Shown in pieces: positions 23,601 through 35,600 of a DNA stretch of 64,000 nucleotides. Location: contig JAFMSR010000014.1 of the NCBI GenBank assembly GCA_022818135.1, forward strand, positions 44,148,924-44,212,923. The letters run 5' to 3'. This DNA is from Saxidomus purpurata (lineage: Eukaryota; Mollusca; Bivalvia; Venerida; Veneridae). Each line of letters opens with the position of its first letter. Position 1 is the stretch's first letter. The notes under the pieces were generated by a model. The model was not told the origin of the DNA. It worked only from the letters and a program-made list of their open reading frames with translations, and did no database searches. The translations under genes were made by a program, and so were the position numbers.

Positions 23601-26600
23601 AAAAGTTTAACAAATTGGATAACCATTATCATTCAATTTGTGTAAATGTACATCTCATATTGAAAGGTTGATTATACAGCAAGCAGATCATATCATAGTT
23701 GTTCATGTAGTTTCTATATAAAATCAATGAAAAGATGAGTTTCAGATATTGTAAATTAATAGATCGCAAACAATATGAGTGTTGTGCTACATTTGTATTT
23801 AACTATTTGTGTACAGTAAACTCTAATATAATGAACTCCATGGGACCATTTATATTTATTCCTTATATCCGGAGTATGATTGTAATGTGTTACTGGAGTT
23901 TATTTGTGAACACCAAGTCTGTATGGTTCCGCTTTTAATATACAGGTGACTCTCATTATCTCGATTTTTTTGGGACCTAAGAAAATAAGTTGAGATAACG
24001 AAAAATCGAGATAACCGAAGTTGAATAAAATATCAAGTTCAAGAATCGCCTGTTACTTCTCTGTATAAGATTTTGTGTTTTACTTTCTCTTCTTGCCCTT
24101 TCAACCCGGTGCTGAAAGATTGGACATCCCCATGGGTTGGTTACCAGGTCCTTCTCCAAAGCTCTCAGCGTTTGCCAATCCAGATATTCTCCCGGGCTGG
24201 TTACTGGGCCATTATCTTCATTGCTCGACTGGTGCTCGGACAAGTTCATGACTTCCGACTGAAACCGCGAGATATCGGACGTCATGGACTTGGCACAAAA
24301 CAGTATAGTCCTGGTCAGACTTATCGTTTTTCAGTACAATATCGAGAGATGTTATCTGTCTAATGTATTGATGACACAATTTATAATTGACAGAACTTGC
24401 TGTTTATAAATGAAACTTTATTTACTCAGTTTTGACACAATTCAATACAAATTACCCATTCCGCATATTACAAAGCTTACATCGCTCAAACGAAACAATT
24501 AAAAAAAAGAAAAAAAAAAAAAAAAAAATTTTCGGTCATTAACGGAATCAACTAAGTGAAAAGCAGTAAGCATGGTATTTTTCGCACCTCTGCAACCAGA
24601 CGACAATTGAGCGAATACACTCACATGCAGCTTTTCGCACCTTGTTTGTCAGGTGCGAAATGTCAAATTGAGATATCAGATGACAAAATAGAGGAAATTT
24701 CTTCAAGTTGGGGATCAAAAATTTAGTCAAGGTAACGAAAATGATTCTCATAGCTTTAAAGGTGTTGTATAAAACAAAATAATTGTATTTAAAAAAAAAA
24801 GATAAACAAATCGAGATATCCGTAGTTGTTTTATATAGAATAAGAAGGAAGAAAATCGGGACCAAGAAAATCCAGTCGAGATATCGAAAAATTGAGATAA
24901 CCGAAGTCGAGATAATGGATGTGGGCTGTGTACTGAATTTAGTTATTCTCAATTATGAAACAGTATAGTCCTTGTAATTTATACAAGTCTCTCCCGAGAC
25001 TCACTCCAGATGGAATCAACCTCAGCCAGAGAGGGAGGCAATGTGGAAATACCGTGTCTTGCTGAAGGACACTTGTTACTACATTGTAGCAATGGTGGGG
25101 ATCAAACTCATGACCCTCCGGCTCCCATCCTGAGGCAGAATCCTCTTATAAATACAGATTGGTGCCCGGCACATAATAATATTATAATCAATTATGCATA
25201 TTATTGATCTTCAGTTTGTCAATATATATATTAATAAAAACATGAGAGAATGTGCCTTTCAGAAAATTTAATATTCATTCAAACAACAAATTTAGAACAA
25301 TGAAATTAATAATAAACTTGGAAGACATGTGGGACAAATAACACTGATGTTTTCATAACATTCTTGATTTTGTGACAAATAAACCATTAATTTCCTTGTA
25401 GTGATATGTAACTGAATAAATAAGGCTAAAATATTTATGTATACTGAAGCGAAAAAGAAACGCAGGGTAACAAAATATGTAATAATATCAAAACGGCTAT
25501 GTGTAGAAGTATGAAAATTGGTCAGATAATTATCTCGGTCACTGTGTTCATCGACCTAAAATCACTCAAAACCAGTTAAAAATTAGTAAGTGCATGATAT
25601 CACTACTTCTACACATAGCCGTTTTGATATTATTACATATTTTGATACCCTGCGTTTCTTTTTGGCTTCAGTATATTAAAATTTTTGTAGTCATAGATCC
25701 GGTACAGCTGTTTTAATATTAATATTTATTTGTAAATGAAATGAGAAACTAGTGTTTTATGTTGAGATGAGAAAGTTATAATGGAGGACTGCAGGAAGAC
25801 TGCAGTGTATTTTACTGTCACTGGGTTTATAGTGTAGGCCATGATCACATTGAACAAAATTTAATTCGGATCAAATGTTCAAAAGTTATTTGAAAGTAAG
25901 TTACATATAAGAATGTACTGCCATTAGACAGCTACTGTCATGGTCGAGTATTTAAGGTCATAACCTGCTATGTAGTCACTCATTGAGGGTCATGTATTTT
26001 GTATTTTTTTCTATGACAATGGTAGAAATTTGAGAAAACATTGCTTGCCAATCATTATGTTTTTATTTGACACTTCTTTTTCTTTGATATTGCATCTTTA
26101 AAGGCCCCTGATAACTTCGGATGTTACAATTATTAATAGCACTTACATTACATTGAAATTGAACAGGATGATTTCCTAACATATTGCTGAAATTTAAGAC
26201 ACGATTTAAGTATTTCTCAAGAGTGTTTTTTTAAGCAGGGTCCTGCGTCTTTTTCTCCCTCCCTCCTGCTGCACTTTTGCCGTTCCCCCTGCTGCCCTTT
26301 TCTTGTAACCCACATATTAAAAGATATGGAAACCATTTAAAATCCCTTAATTAGCATTATAAAAGAACAGTTTCATTACATAAACTTAAAGGTGTTCTAG
26401 AAGCAAAGTTTTCAATTTTAATGGGTACAATTTCTGATACTCAAGCATTCAAACATGCTAAAAAATGCCCTGCCCCTGATGAGAGAACCCTGCCCCTGAC
26501 AAGAGCACCCTGCCCCTGACAAGAGCACCTGCCCCCTGACAAGAGCACCCTGCCCCTGACAAGAGCACCCTGCCCCTGACAAGAGCACCCTGCCCCTGAC

Positions 26601-29600
26601 AGCCCTGCCCCCCTGACGGCCCGCCCTGACAAGAGCACCCCGACGCCCCCTGACAAGAGCACCCTGCCCTTTCTGTCTGTCTAGAATAATCCCTACAATT
26701 TCTGCAAAAGAAAAGCATAATTTGTTTTAGGGTAAACAGAACTCAGTTCTATCTTTATTCTATCAGTAAATTTATGATTCTATCTGGGCAGATATACTGT
26801 GATCATGGTGCTTTAATTTAGGAGATTACACCTAATTGGACAGTTCCATTAATTATTGTTAATAGGAGTGTTCACTGTAAATCTACTGATAACGTAAACA
26901 CCACAGATCCTGATCAGACTTATATACATGTGTAGGCTGATCATGATCTGCACTGGTACTGGTTCCAAAGGTGTCGGCCGCTCATTCGGAGGTTGCAGGT
27001 TCAAGCTCCACTGGGGTCAGGACCGTACTTCCTCATATGACACCAGTACTGGTTTTTCCAGGAAACAGACTCTAGAGTGACTCTATACGCTACCAGCTTT
27101 CTTCACAATCGAGCTAAAATAAATCAAAATAAAATAAAAAAATAAAAGGTGTAATTACTTGCTGATGGTAGGGGAATGATTACATTAATAAATGCATGAA
27201 ACTTGCAAACATTTAAATCTGTCTTAAAATTAAAAATATATCCAGTAACATCTCAGCATGATTTTATTTTCCCCACATGTAAACATGCATATACGACTGT
27301 TGCAAATTGTTCTAATGCTAGTGAAATTGATTCATTTTTCACAACATCTTTTCCACATGTAGGTCAAGATGAGCTTTCCAGTCGAACCTAGATTTCATCA
27401 AAATGAAGTCTTGTATAGATGGTGGTATTTTTGTCACGTGCACAAATTTGTGCAGGGCTGTACCAGGAAACTCTTGCCGGAGAGTGTCTCTACATATCAC
27501 CTGTAGAGGTCGCAGTTCTGTATTCCCGTTTGGTAGAAAACCACATTCAATGAAATCATCGCACAGTCCTTCGTAAATGTGTTCCAGACCCTTAAACTTG
27601 TGCGTATCGCTAAATGCTCGCCAGTGTTTAATGTTGCACCACAGAGGGTTATGGTAAAGAGCCATTTTGATGAACCATTTAAGACATTCTTTCTTGTAAA
27701 ATTGTCGAATTTCTAGGTCATGCAGTAGATGGAACATAGGAATCTCCCCGTTTGAATCCTTTGCATTAATATCAGAGCCCAGCCTCAGCAGTGTGAAATG
27801 CACAAGTAAGTTAAAGAAAGGACCAGGTCCGCACACGTAATGCAGAGGTGTCCTGCCGTCATCGCTGGGTTTATTGATGCTGTATCCATGCTGCACAAGC
27901 TTTTCAAGTACATTGCACAGTTGTGCTGTTTTAAATTGACGCAGATTATGAAATTTCAGATGGAACAGTATTGTACAAATAGGAGAAATGGTATTTTGTT
28001 TTGCTTCCATTTCCTGGTGGTTTTCTCGTTGGTCATCATCAGACAGTTGTGATGTTTGCCAGTTTTCAAGAATTTCCAGGCATTTTGTATGTCCCAATGA
28101 TCTAGCCAGGTCAATTTGTGTGAAACTTTCGTCCAAGTGTAGCGCATTATGAATATCCATGTGCTGCAGAACTATTGCCAGGCTCTCTGGTCTGTCACTT
28201 AACACGGCAAACAGCGTGCATTGAAAGCTGTCCTCCTGCCTTATAAAGCTGTGAAAACAACTCATGTATTCGCTATAAGATGTAAGGAGAACATCTAAGG
28301 AATTTGTTTTCCCTTGATGTATTGCATACAAAATAGGTGAATTGTACTGGTACGCATTTGTAACGCCTCCGAGAATTGTTGTGAGTGTAACAGTATCGTT
28401 TCTGTCTATGCACAGCTTTAAGGCGTTTGTGGCTATCAGATCAAACTTTACGCCATTTTCAGTTTTAGATACTTTAGTTGGATACTGTAACGTGCAGAAG
28501 TTGTAAATGTTACTCAGTTTCTGAATGGATGAATGTCGCCTATGTATTGCAGCGACATGATATGGTGTTATTCCAAAACATGAAGTTGGCACAAAAGTTG
28601 TTTCTGCCATTATCATGTCTGAATTTCCAACAGCAGCAAAGGCGTGTTTTGCTGTTACAGATGATTCTGACGTTGATTTGTTTGGTTTCGCGTGCGGACA
28701 TCGGCCAGTTCTCAGGGCAGTTATGATTTTGTCAAACATGTCGCTATCGATCGTCCGATCTTCTTTTATGTACTGGAAATACTCATGCTCGTATGCGCAT
28801 GTACACTCTGATTGTAAAGCCATTTGCTTTGTGCAGTGATTGGATATTTTTTTCATTTTGCAAACACGAAATGAGAAGCGACTTAAATTGATCTGGATAC
28901 TCGGCTCATTTTCAACAGATTTGTCTCCCTTTATGATCTGTGACAGCCAGACGGAGTTCTGTTCTCTTAGCCTTCTTGGAGCTGATGTGGCCATGACAAC
29001 GACAATTTGCGTGCTTGTAGCGAAAGTTTTAGCCAAAGTGTGTATGGTGTTTGTCTTTTAAACGTCGCTGAAGAAAATGTTAAAGAAGTATTTTAAATTA
29101 AATGTAGATGCATCTTAAGTCAATGAGAATAATTGCATTGATAAAATTATATATATTTTTAAACATTAAAAAATTTGTGGGCACTTGATTTATCATTATG
29201 GACTGGAATTTTCATAAAAAATGGTTTATGTATGTTTTTTTTGTGTGAGATCTTCAATTCCTGGATGGAACTGCCTAAATATACATAAACATGAGTGTAA
29301 ACTTTTGTGTAACATCACTGGCATATTATCCTGAATGAACAGTATTTGTGTAGGCTGATTTTATATCTTAAAGTTTTCTAAATAAGTATTTTTTAGAAAT
29401 TTCTAGTGTCATCTAATAAAAAAAACATGTTTGAAGTTAGTGAAAATTATCAAATATCATTGTTTGATAACATTTGGTCTGAATCATTGTTTCAGTAGGA
29501 GATTTTGTCTCCACTAATGAATGTTTGTTATTTCACATGTTTGATCAAAACTATTATAATGTTAAACCCATATCCTAATTTTTAGCTCACCTGGCTATGC

Positions 29601-32600
29601 CAGGGTGAGCTTTTCTGATCGATGATTGTCCGTCGTCCGTCAACATTTTGATTCAAATGACATCTCCTCTGAAACCTCTAGGCCAATGTTGATAAAACTA
29701 TGCAGGAATGTTCCTTGCATGAAGCTCTACCAAAATTGTTCAAAGAATTCAATTCCATGCAGAACTCTGGTTGCTATGGCAAAAAATAGGAAAAACTTTA
29801 AAAATCTTCTCCTCTGAAACCACAAGGCCTAGAGCTTAGATATTTGGCATGTAGCATTGTCTAGTGAACCTCTACCAAGATTGTTCAAATTATGACCCCC
29901 GGGTCAAAATTGACCCCGCGTGGTTGGGCCCTTAGTTTTTGCATAGGCATATATAGGAAAAACTTTAAAAATCTTCTTCTCTGAAACCACAAGGCCTAGA
30001 GCTAAGATATTTGGCATGTAGCATTGGCTAGTGGACCTCTACCAAGATTGTTCAAATTATGACCCCCGGATCAAAATTGACCCCGCACGGGGGGTCACTT
30101 AGTTTTGCATAGGCTAATATAGGAAAAACTTTAAAAATCTTCTTCTCTGAAACCACAAGGCCTAGAGCTTAGATATTTGGCCTGTAGCATTGGCTAATGG
30201 ACCTCTACCAAGATTGTTCAAATTATTATCCCCGGGTCAAAATTGACCTCGCACCGGGGGTCACTTAGTTTAACATAGGCTTATATAGGAAACCACAAGG
30301 CCTAGAGCTTAGATATTTGGCATGTAGCATTGCCTAGTAGACCTCTTCAAAGTTTGTTCAAATTATGCCCCTGGGGTCAAAATTGACCTTGCCCGGGGGC
30401 GGGTGTCACTTGTTTTACAAAGGCGTATATAGGAAAACCTATTTGGTATATAACATTATCTAGTGATCTTCCACCAGGCAAGTGGACTTGTACCAAGGTG
30501 AGCGATATAGGGCCATCTTGGCCCTCTTGTTCATATATTGCCTATAATGATGTTTATCGTCCTGTCAAAAAATCAGATTGTTTTTATCTGTAGAGTATAA
30601 TCATTTGGACTACCTGCCTCTGTGACAGGCGTAGATCATGAACAGTGTGAATATCTGTACAGTTGGGTCATGATTTCCACTGTTGGCTGTCAAGTCAGTA
30701 AGTTTTTACTGAGCACCCCCTTTTAAACAATGGTACAGTCCGAATTAAAAGATTGTCAAGTCCATTTTAGAAATTTAGCATCGTCAGAGTTAAAGTTTGT
30801 TAAATGGTCATGAATGTGTCTTTACTTTAATATTGAGGCTAACTTGGCATGTAAAGATAAAGTGTACCACAAAGTATCTACTTAATAATATAATAAACTC
30901 AAAACTTTCAGGTTTAAACACACACTTGAGTATATAAACGTTACATTTTCAAAATATTTAAAGCTGTGGGTACTCGATGTTTAAAGGGGTAACTGGACTA
31001 TATAAACCACTAGATGGCGCTGGGGCAGGTTTTTCAATAATTTCAAACATGTTTCACATCAGAGACCCTTTTTTTAAAATTTTGACAAAATTACAGAACT
31101 GTTTCCTTTGAAATTTGTTACAAAGGTAAACTGTGCCATTTCATAACAGTTCATCCAAAAATCTTAATGATATATCAGTTCTAAAAGTGACTTTGAGAAC
31201 AAAAATCAACCTGTCAAGCAGACGATCTCAGATTTGAATTTCCCGGGAGGCGTGGCTAATTGCTGATAAACTCTGTGTTTGTAAACAAAGGCCACGTGGT
31301 GATGTTTATACACTTGAGAGTAGTGGCATGCATTACAGAACAAAAACAGTTTACTAACCTTTGATGAAAGTTTATTTCCATAAAATGAGAATATCCTTCA
31401 TTAAAATGAATCATTAAGGTAATCAAGACCTAAATAAGTAAGTTAAAAGTTAGCAGATACATGTAACGTAAACATATGTTTTTGTGCAGAAATCTATTCA
31501 AGTTGCCATAAGTTTTTCAAGTAGTCAGTATTGAACTTTTTAATTTTTGGTATAAATGTCTAACTTGCAAAAGTACACAGCAGGACACAACTTCACTTGC
31601 GGTTCAATATGTTTTGTTCTTCCCCCATTCATCTATACTTTACTTCAAAAGCCCATTCTGACTATAGTATAGTTCAGTATTTTCTATAATAATGTTTTGT
31701 TGTATGATACTATTTCCTGGTTCAGGTAGTCTTCCATTTCTTGGTCAAGCCCGTGGGTATGCAGATATATAACATAAGGCAAACCATAAACAGTGTCGGT
31801 ATAAATTAAAAATGTTTATGTGACTTAGACGAAGAATCCTCCTACTAAACCACTGCAAGGATCGCACCTGCAGGGTCAGTTAATATTATCCTGGCTCGTT
31901 ATATATTATGATCCATTATTATCCAAGAATGAGGCTTTAGATTGATTTTACTATTGACTTTAATAATTTCTCCATTTTTTTTTTTCCTTGATGGTCTACA
32001 ATTTACATAATCCCATGTTATCATCACTATGAACTTTTAAATCCGTGTCAGGAACATTAAACCTAACACAAATAGCTCCATTTACTCTCTTTGATATAAA
32101 CAATACATGTCTTTTTTCTTTATGCACTTTTTCTGCAATGCTTTATTAAAATATAAACTTTACTCTTCATCAACTACATGCATATACATTGTGTTTTGAA
32201 CTGTTGTGATAATTTCCCTCCTTTTTCTGACACATGTATCAGTTTCATGTCTGGAATTCTTGTCCTTCAAAAATACACAAAACAGACCTGCATGCCGATG
32301 GCTATAATTACCAATTAATTTTGTGACTCTATCTTAATTGGGTGCTGACATATTCATTTTACCACAATGTATTTATATTGTAGGAAATTACACAAAATCA
32401 GGCCTTGTGCAAAATTTGACTCTGTGAGTTGGGTGTGAAACATAGTATTTATCTTTAAATTTTCTAAAAAGGGAGAATATGAATGAATATCATGGGATAA
32501 AAAGAAAGTGAGAAGAAATGATTCAGGAGGTGGATAAATTTTCATCTGATTCCAGAAATGCTCATAGATACAAAATATAAGAAACGTAAAGAAGCCCCTA

Positions 32601-35600
32601 GTCAGCTCAAGAGCTAAAATCGTCTGCTTGCTAGTGTGATTCATTCACTCTAGTAACCTCCTCCAGTTTAATTGACAGGTAGTTTTAGAGGTATCAAGTT
32701 ACAGCTGCATACAACAAAATACTCGCTGGTATACCAGCGAGAGTTGCCCCTTTAAAACTCTTACCTGTTGAATATCACATAGTCATACCATCCATCTATT
32801 AAAGTCCATTAATTAAAGTAACCATTACTATATTTGGCTTTAAAATGTGCACTAGCCTAGCATAAAAGCAACTGTCCAATTTAAACTTACCTGTTTATTG
32901 AGTCCTGTGTTATTAAAACATGTATACAATCTGTTAGATAATCGTGAGAATGGTTGTGATTAAGAGCTATTTTTAGACGCAAATCGAAGATTTAGTCAGT
33001 GTAGCATAAGCATGTGATCTTAAAATACCAATATCATGTGTTTGTTATGTTACAGTCTGGGTTGGAGATGCATACATGGGCCTATAGCAATAATACAGCT
33101 TAGTTAGGATAATATGACAGTGAGATAAATGATGGCTAAAAAGGGGTAGAGCAGTCATGCAAGAAATATTTAACCCTTTTCATTATCCATTGAATTAATA
33201 CAATATAATTAGACTAGTCATACAAAGTTGTCTAAATTTTCTATTTTCCCTAATATTTCTTGTTGGTAGGTTTAATGATAGCATGAAATTATAATAAGAA
33301 TGTATGTGAGGGGTTACAGATAACATCTTGAGATGGCTTCCTGCAGTACCATATTACCAGATGTGATGTAGAGTCTAATTAACTGTGTGAAACCAGATCT
33401 ACTTTTGTCTCAGAATCAGTTTGAAATGACTCCTGAAGAAGCAGGTTCTCAAGCTTTATGAGATATTCACTGTTATCCATGATAGCCTTGCTGATAAAGC
33501 ACTCGCTGAGTGTCAGCAGCTTCCTTGGACAACTTTGTAGGACTAGTACTGATTTCTGCTGCATCACTGTCACAATATCCTGAATTGACTGTCACAAAAT
33601 CCTGAATTGACTGTCACAAAATCCTGAATCGACTGTCACAATATCCTGAATCACTGTCATAATATCCTGAGTTGACTGTCACAATATCCTGAATTGACTT
33701 GTCACAATATCCTGAATCGACTGTCACAATATCCTGAATCAACTGTCACAAAATCCTGAATCGAATGTCACAATATCCTGAATCGACTGTCACAATATCC
33801 TGAATCGACTGTCACAATATCCTGAATCGACTGTCACAATATCCTGAATTAACTGTACTTTACAGTTAATAATCTGATTTCACCTTAGTTTGTGACCAGT
33901 GTAGGTAGTGAGCAGCATGTTTAGTTTTTCAGTCTGATCATGACTGATGTTCAGTCTCATGACTGATATTCAGTCATTTTCATTTTTCAATGAACACCCC
34001 TTTGAACTTATAACGGTATTGTCCCAACTAAAAGGCGGACAAGTCCATGTTAGCAGGATTTGGGAGAGTAAGTGTTAGTTAAACAAATGAAATCTGTTGT
34101 TTCATTCCCATTATAAAGCCAAGTTATCTCTTTCACAGGTCCCACACTGTACAGAGTGCTTTCAGAATTTATTTATCTGCTTTAATCATACAAACATTTC
34201 TTAGATTACAAAATTTAAAGGTCATATAACACTAAATCTCACTTTTCGTACTCTCTTGATTAAAATCAACCAATTGATAGGGACGCAGTTCTGGAAAGGT
34301 AAAAAAACTCACTGAAATGGAATATGTGTTTTCTTGTGTTGCAGGAGTACCCTGACTCAGCAGCACCCAGACAGTATGCTGTCAGCCATGTTCTCTGATA
34401 ACCCAGGTAATTTACATTTTGTATAAATTGTATACTGATTTATCTATTCTTAATTGCAAAACAAGTTCCTACAACTAATATTGGTAATTATTGATTATTA
34501 GTTAGAATAGTTGCAAATGGAGTCATTGAGAGAGAGAGGTAATCAGTAGAATTGTTTGTGTCTTGCCTAAGGACACTGAAGCCATGGCTCTCGGGTGGGG
34601 ATCAAGCCTTGGACATACCCCAAGAAAAATGAATTGAAAATGCGGATGGTGTCAATACTTCTGATATATGGAATTCAAATGCTATTATTTGAATGCAACA
34701 GTTTCATTGCCTAAACTAAGGTTTTAATAAGAAGAATATTAAGTTACTTTCTTGGAGTCATGCAAACGATTCCGTTTACATGTGTAAACGGTACTGGGAG
34801 TCATGCAAACGATTCTGTTTACATGTGTTAACGTGTACTTGGAGTCGTGCAGAATTGCTGGTAGATTTTAAATCCCGAACGGAGAATTTCTAAAAGTAAA
34901 CCTATGTGAAATGATCTAGTGTGCGATCAAATCTTTTGCATGATTTTTTAATTAGCGAAGTGAGAAATTCGCAAAATTAGCAAAAATGAAATCATCACAA
35001 ATATTACTCAATTTACAGTCACTGACGGCTTAACCTTCTGTTTTGTGTTTAGGGGTCACACACAAAATTCTTTAATTACTACAGTTTTGATTTTCATACA
35101 AATGTTTGTATTACATACTTTTTTTTGTAAATTTTGCATTTAAAGAAGAAGCGTGGTGCAGCACAGTCGATGAGAGCGGAGCATACCTGATTGACAGAAG
35201 TCCAAACTACTTTGAGCCAATCTTAAACTATTTGCGGCACGGACAGCTTGTATTGGACAAAAATGTCAACGCGGAAGGTTTGTGTACATGTATTTAACAT
35301 TAAGAAGTAGCGGATCATTACTTATTTAACATAGTTATGTATAATAGATACTTGTTATAAGGTTGGGGGAACTCTGTAAATATGGGGAAGTTTGCTGACC
35401 AACAGTGGTGCAAGGATCTTGGTAGTTTGTTACATGATCAAGCTGTCAGCCTGGACCTCAAATAGCTTATAAAGTAACCCGAGTGATGCAGGGGCCTTGC
35501 CCTTTTTTGTTGTGAAAGTATAAATTTTTATATAAAAAAGGAATCCTATCTTACTTCTTCTAAATGTATTTATTTGTTGTAAAATATCATTTATTTTGGT

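Larger units (their letters stand above)
22464..33035. repeat. Tandem segmental duplication, copy B, in KCTD9 intron 4
   Basis: This is the direct repeat of copy A, grown to about 10.6 kb by later insertions. These are a 988-bp element (23943), a 228-bp MITE (25444), about 760 bp near 25710-26460, a minisatellite (26468), about 250 bp at 29020-29265, a pearl-like element (29582) and a 1.77-kb TTAA-flanked element (30985). Confidence 0.9.

Noticed and set aside
24548..24952. 134-codon minus-strand ORF
   Set aside because: Lies inside the 988-bp element and its TIR; hydrophobic, no transposase motif recognised.
26441..26718. Repetitive ORFs reading [13 protein letters not shown]
   Set aside because: Open only because the 20-21-bp minisatellite lacks stops; copy A has one unit and no ORF.
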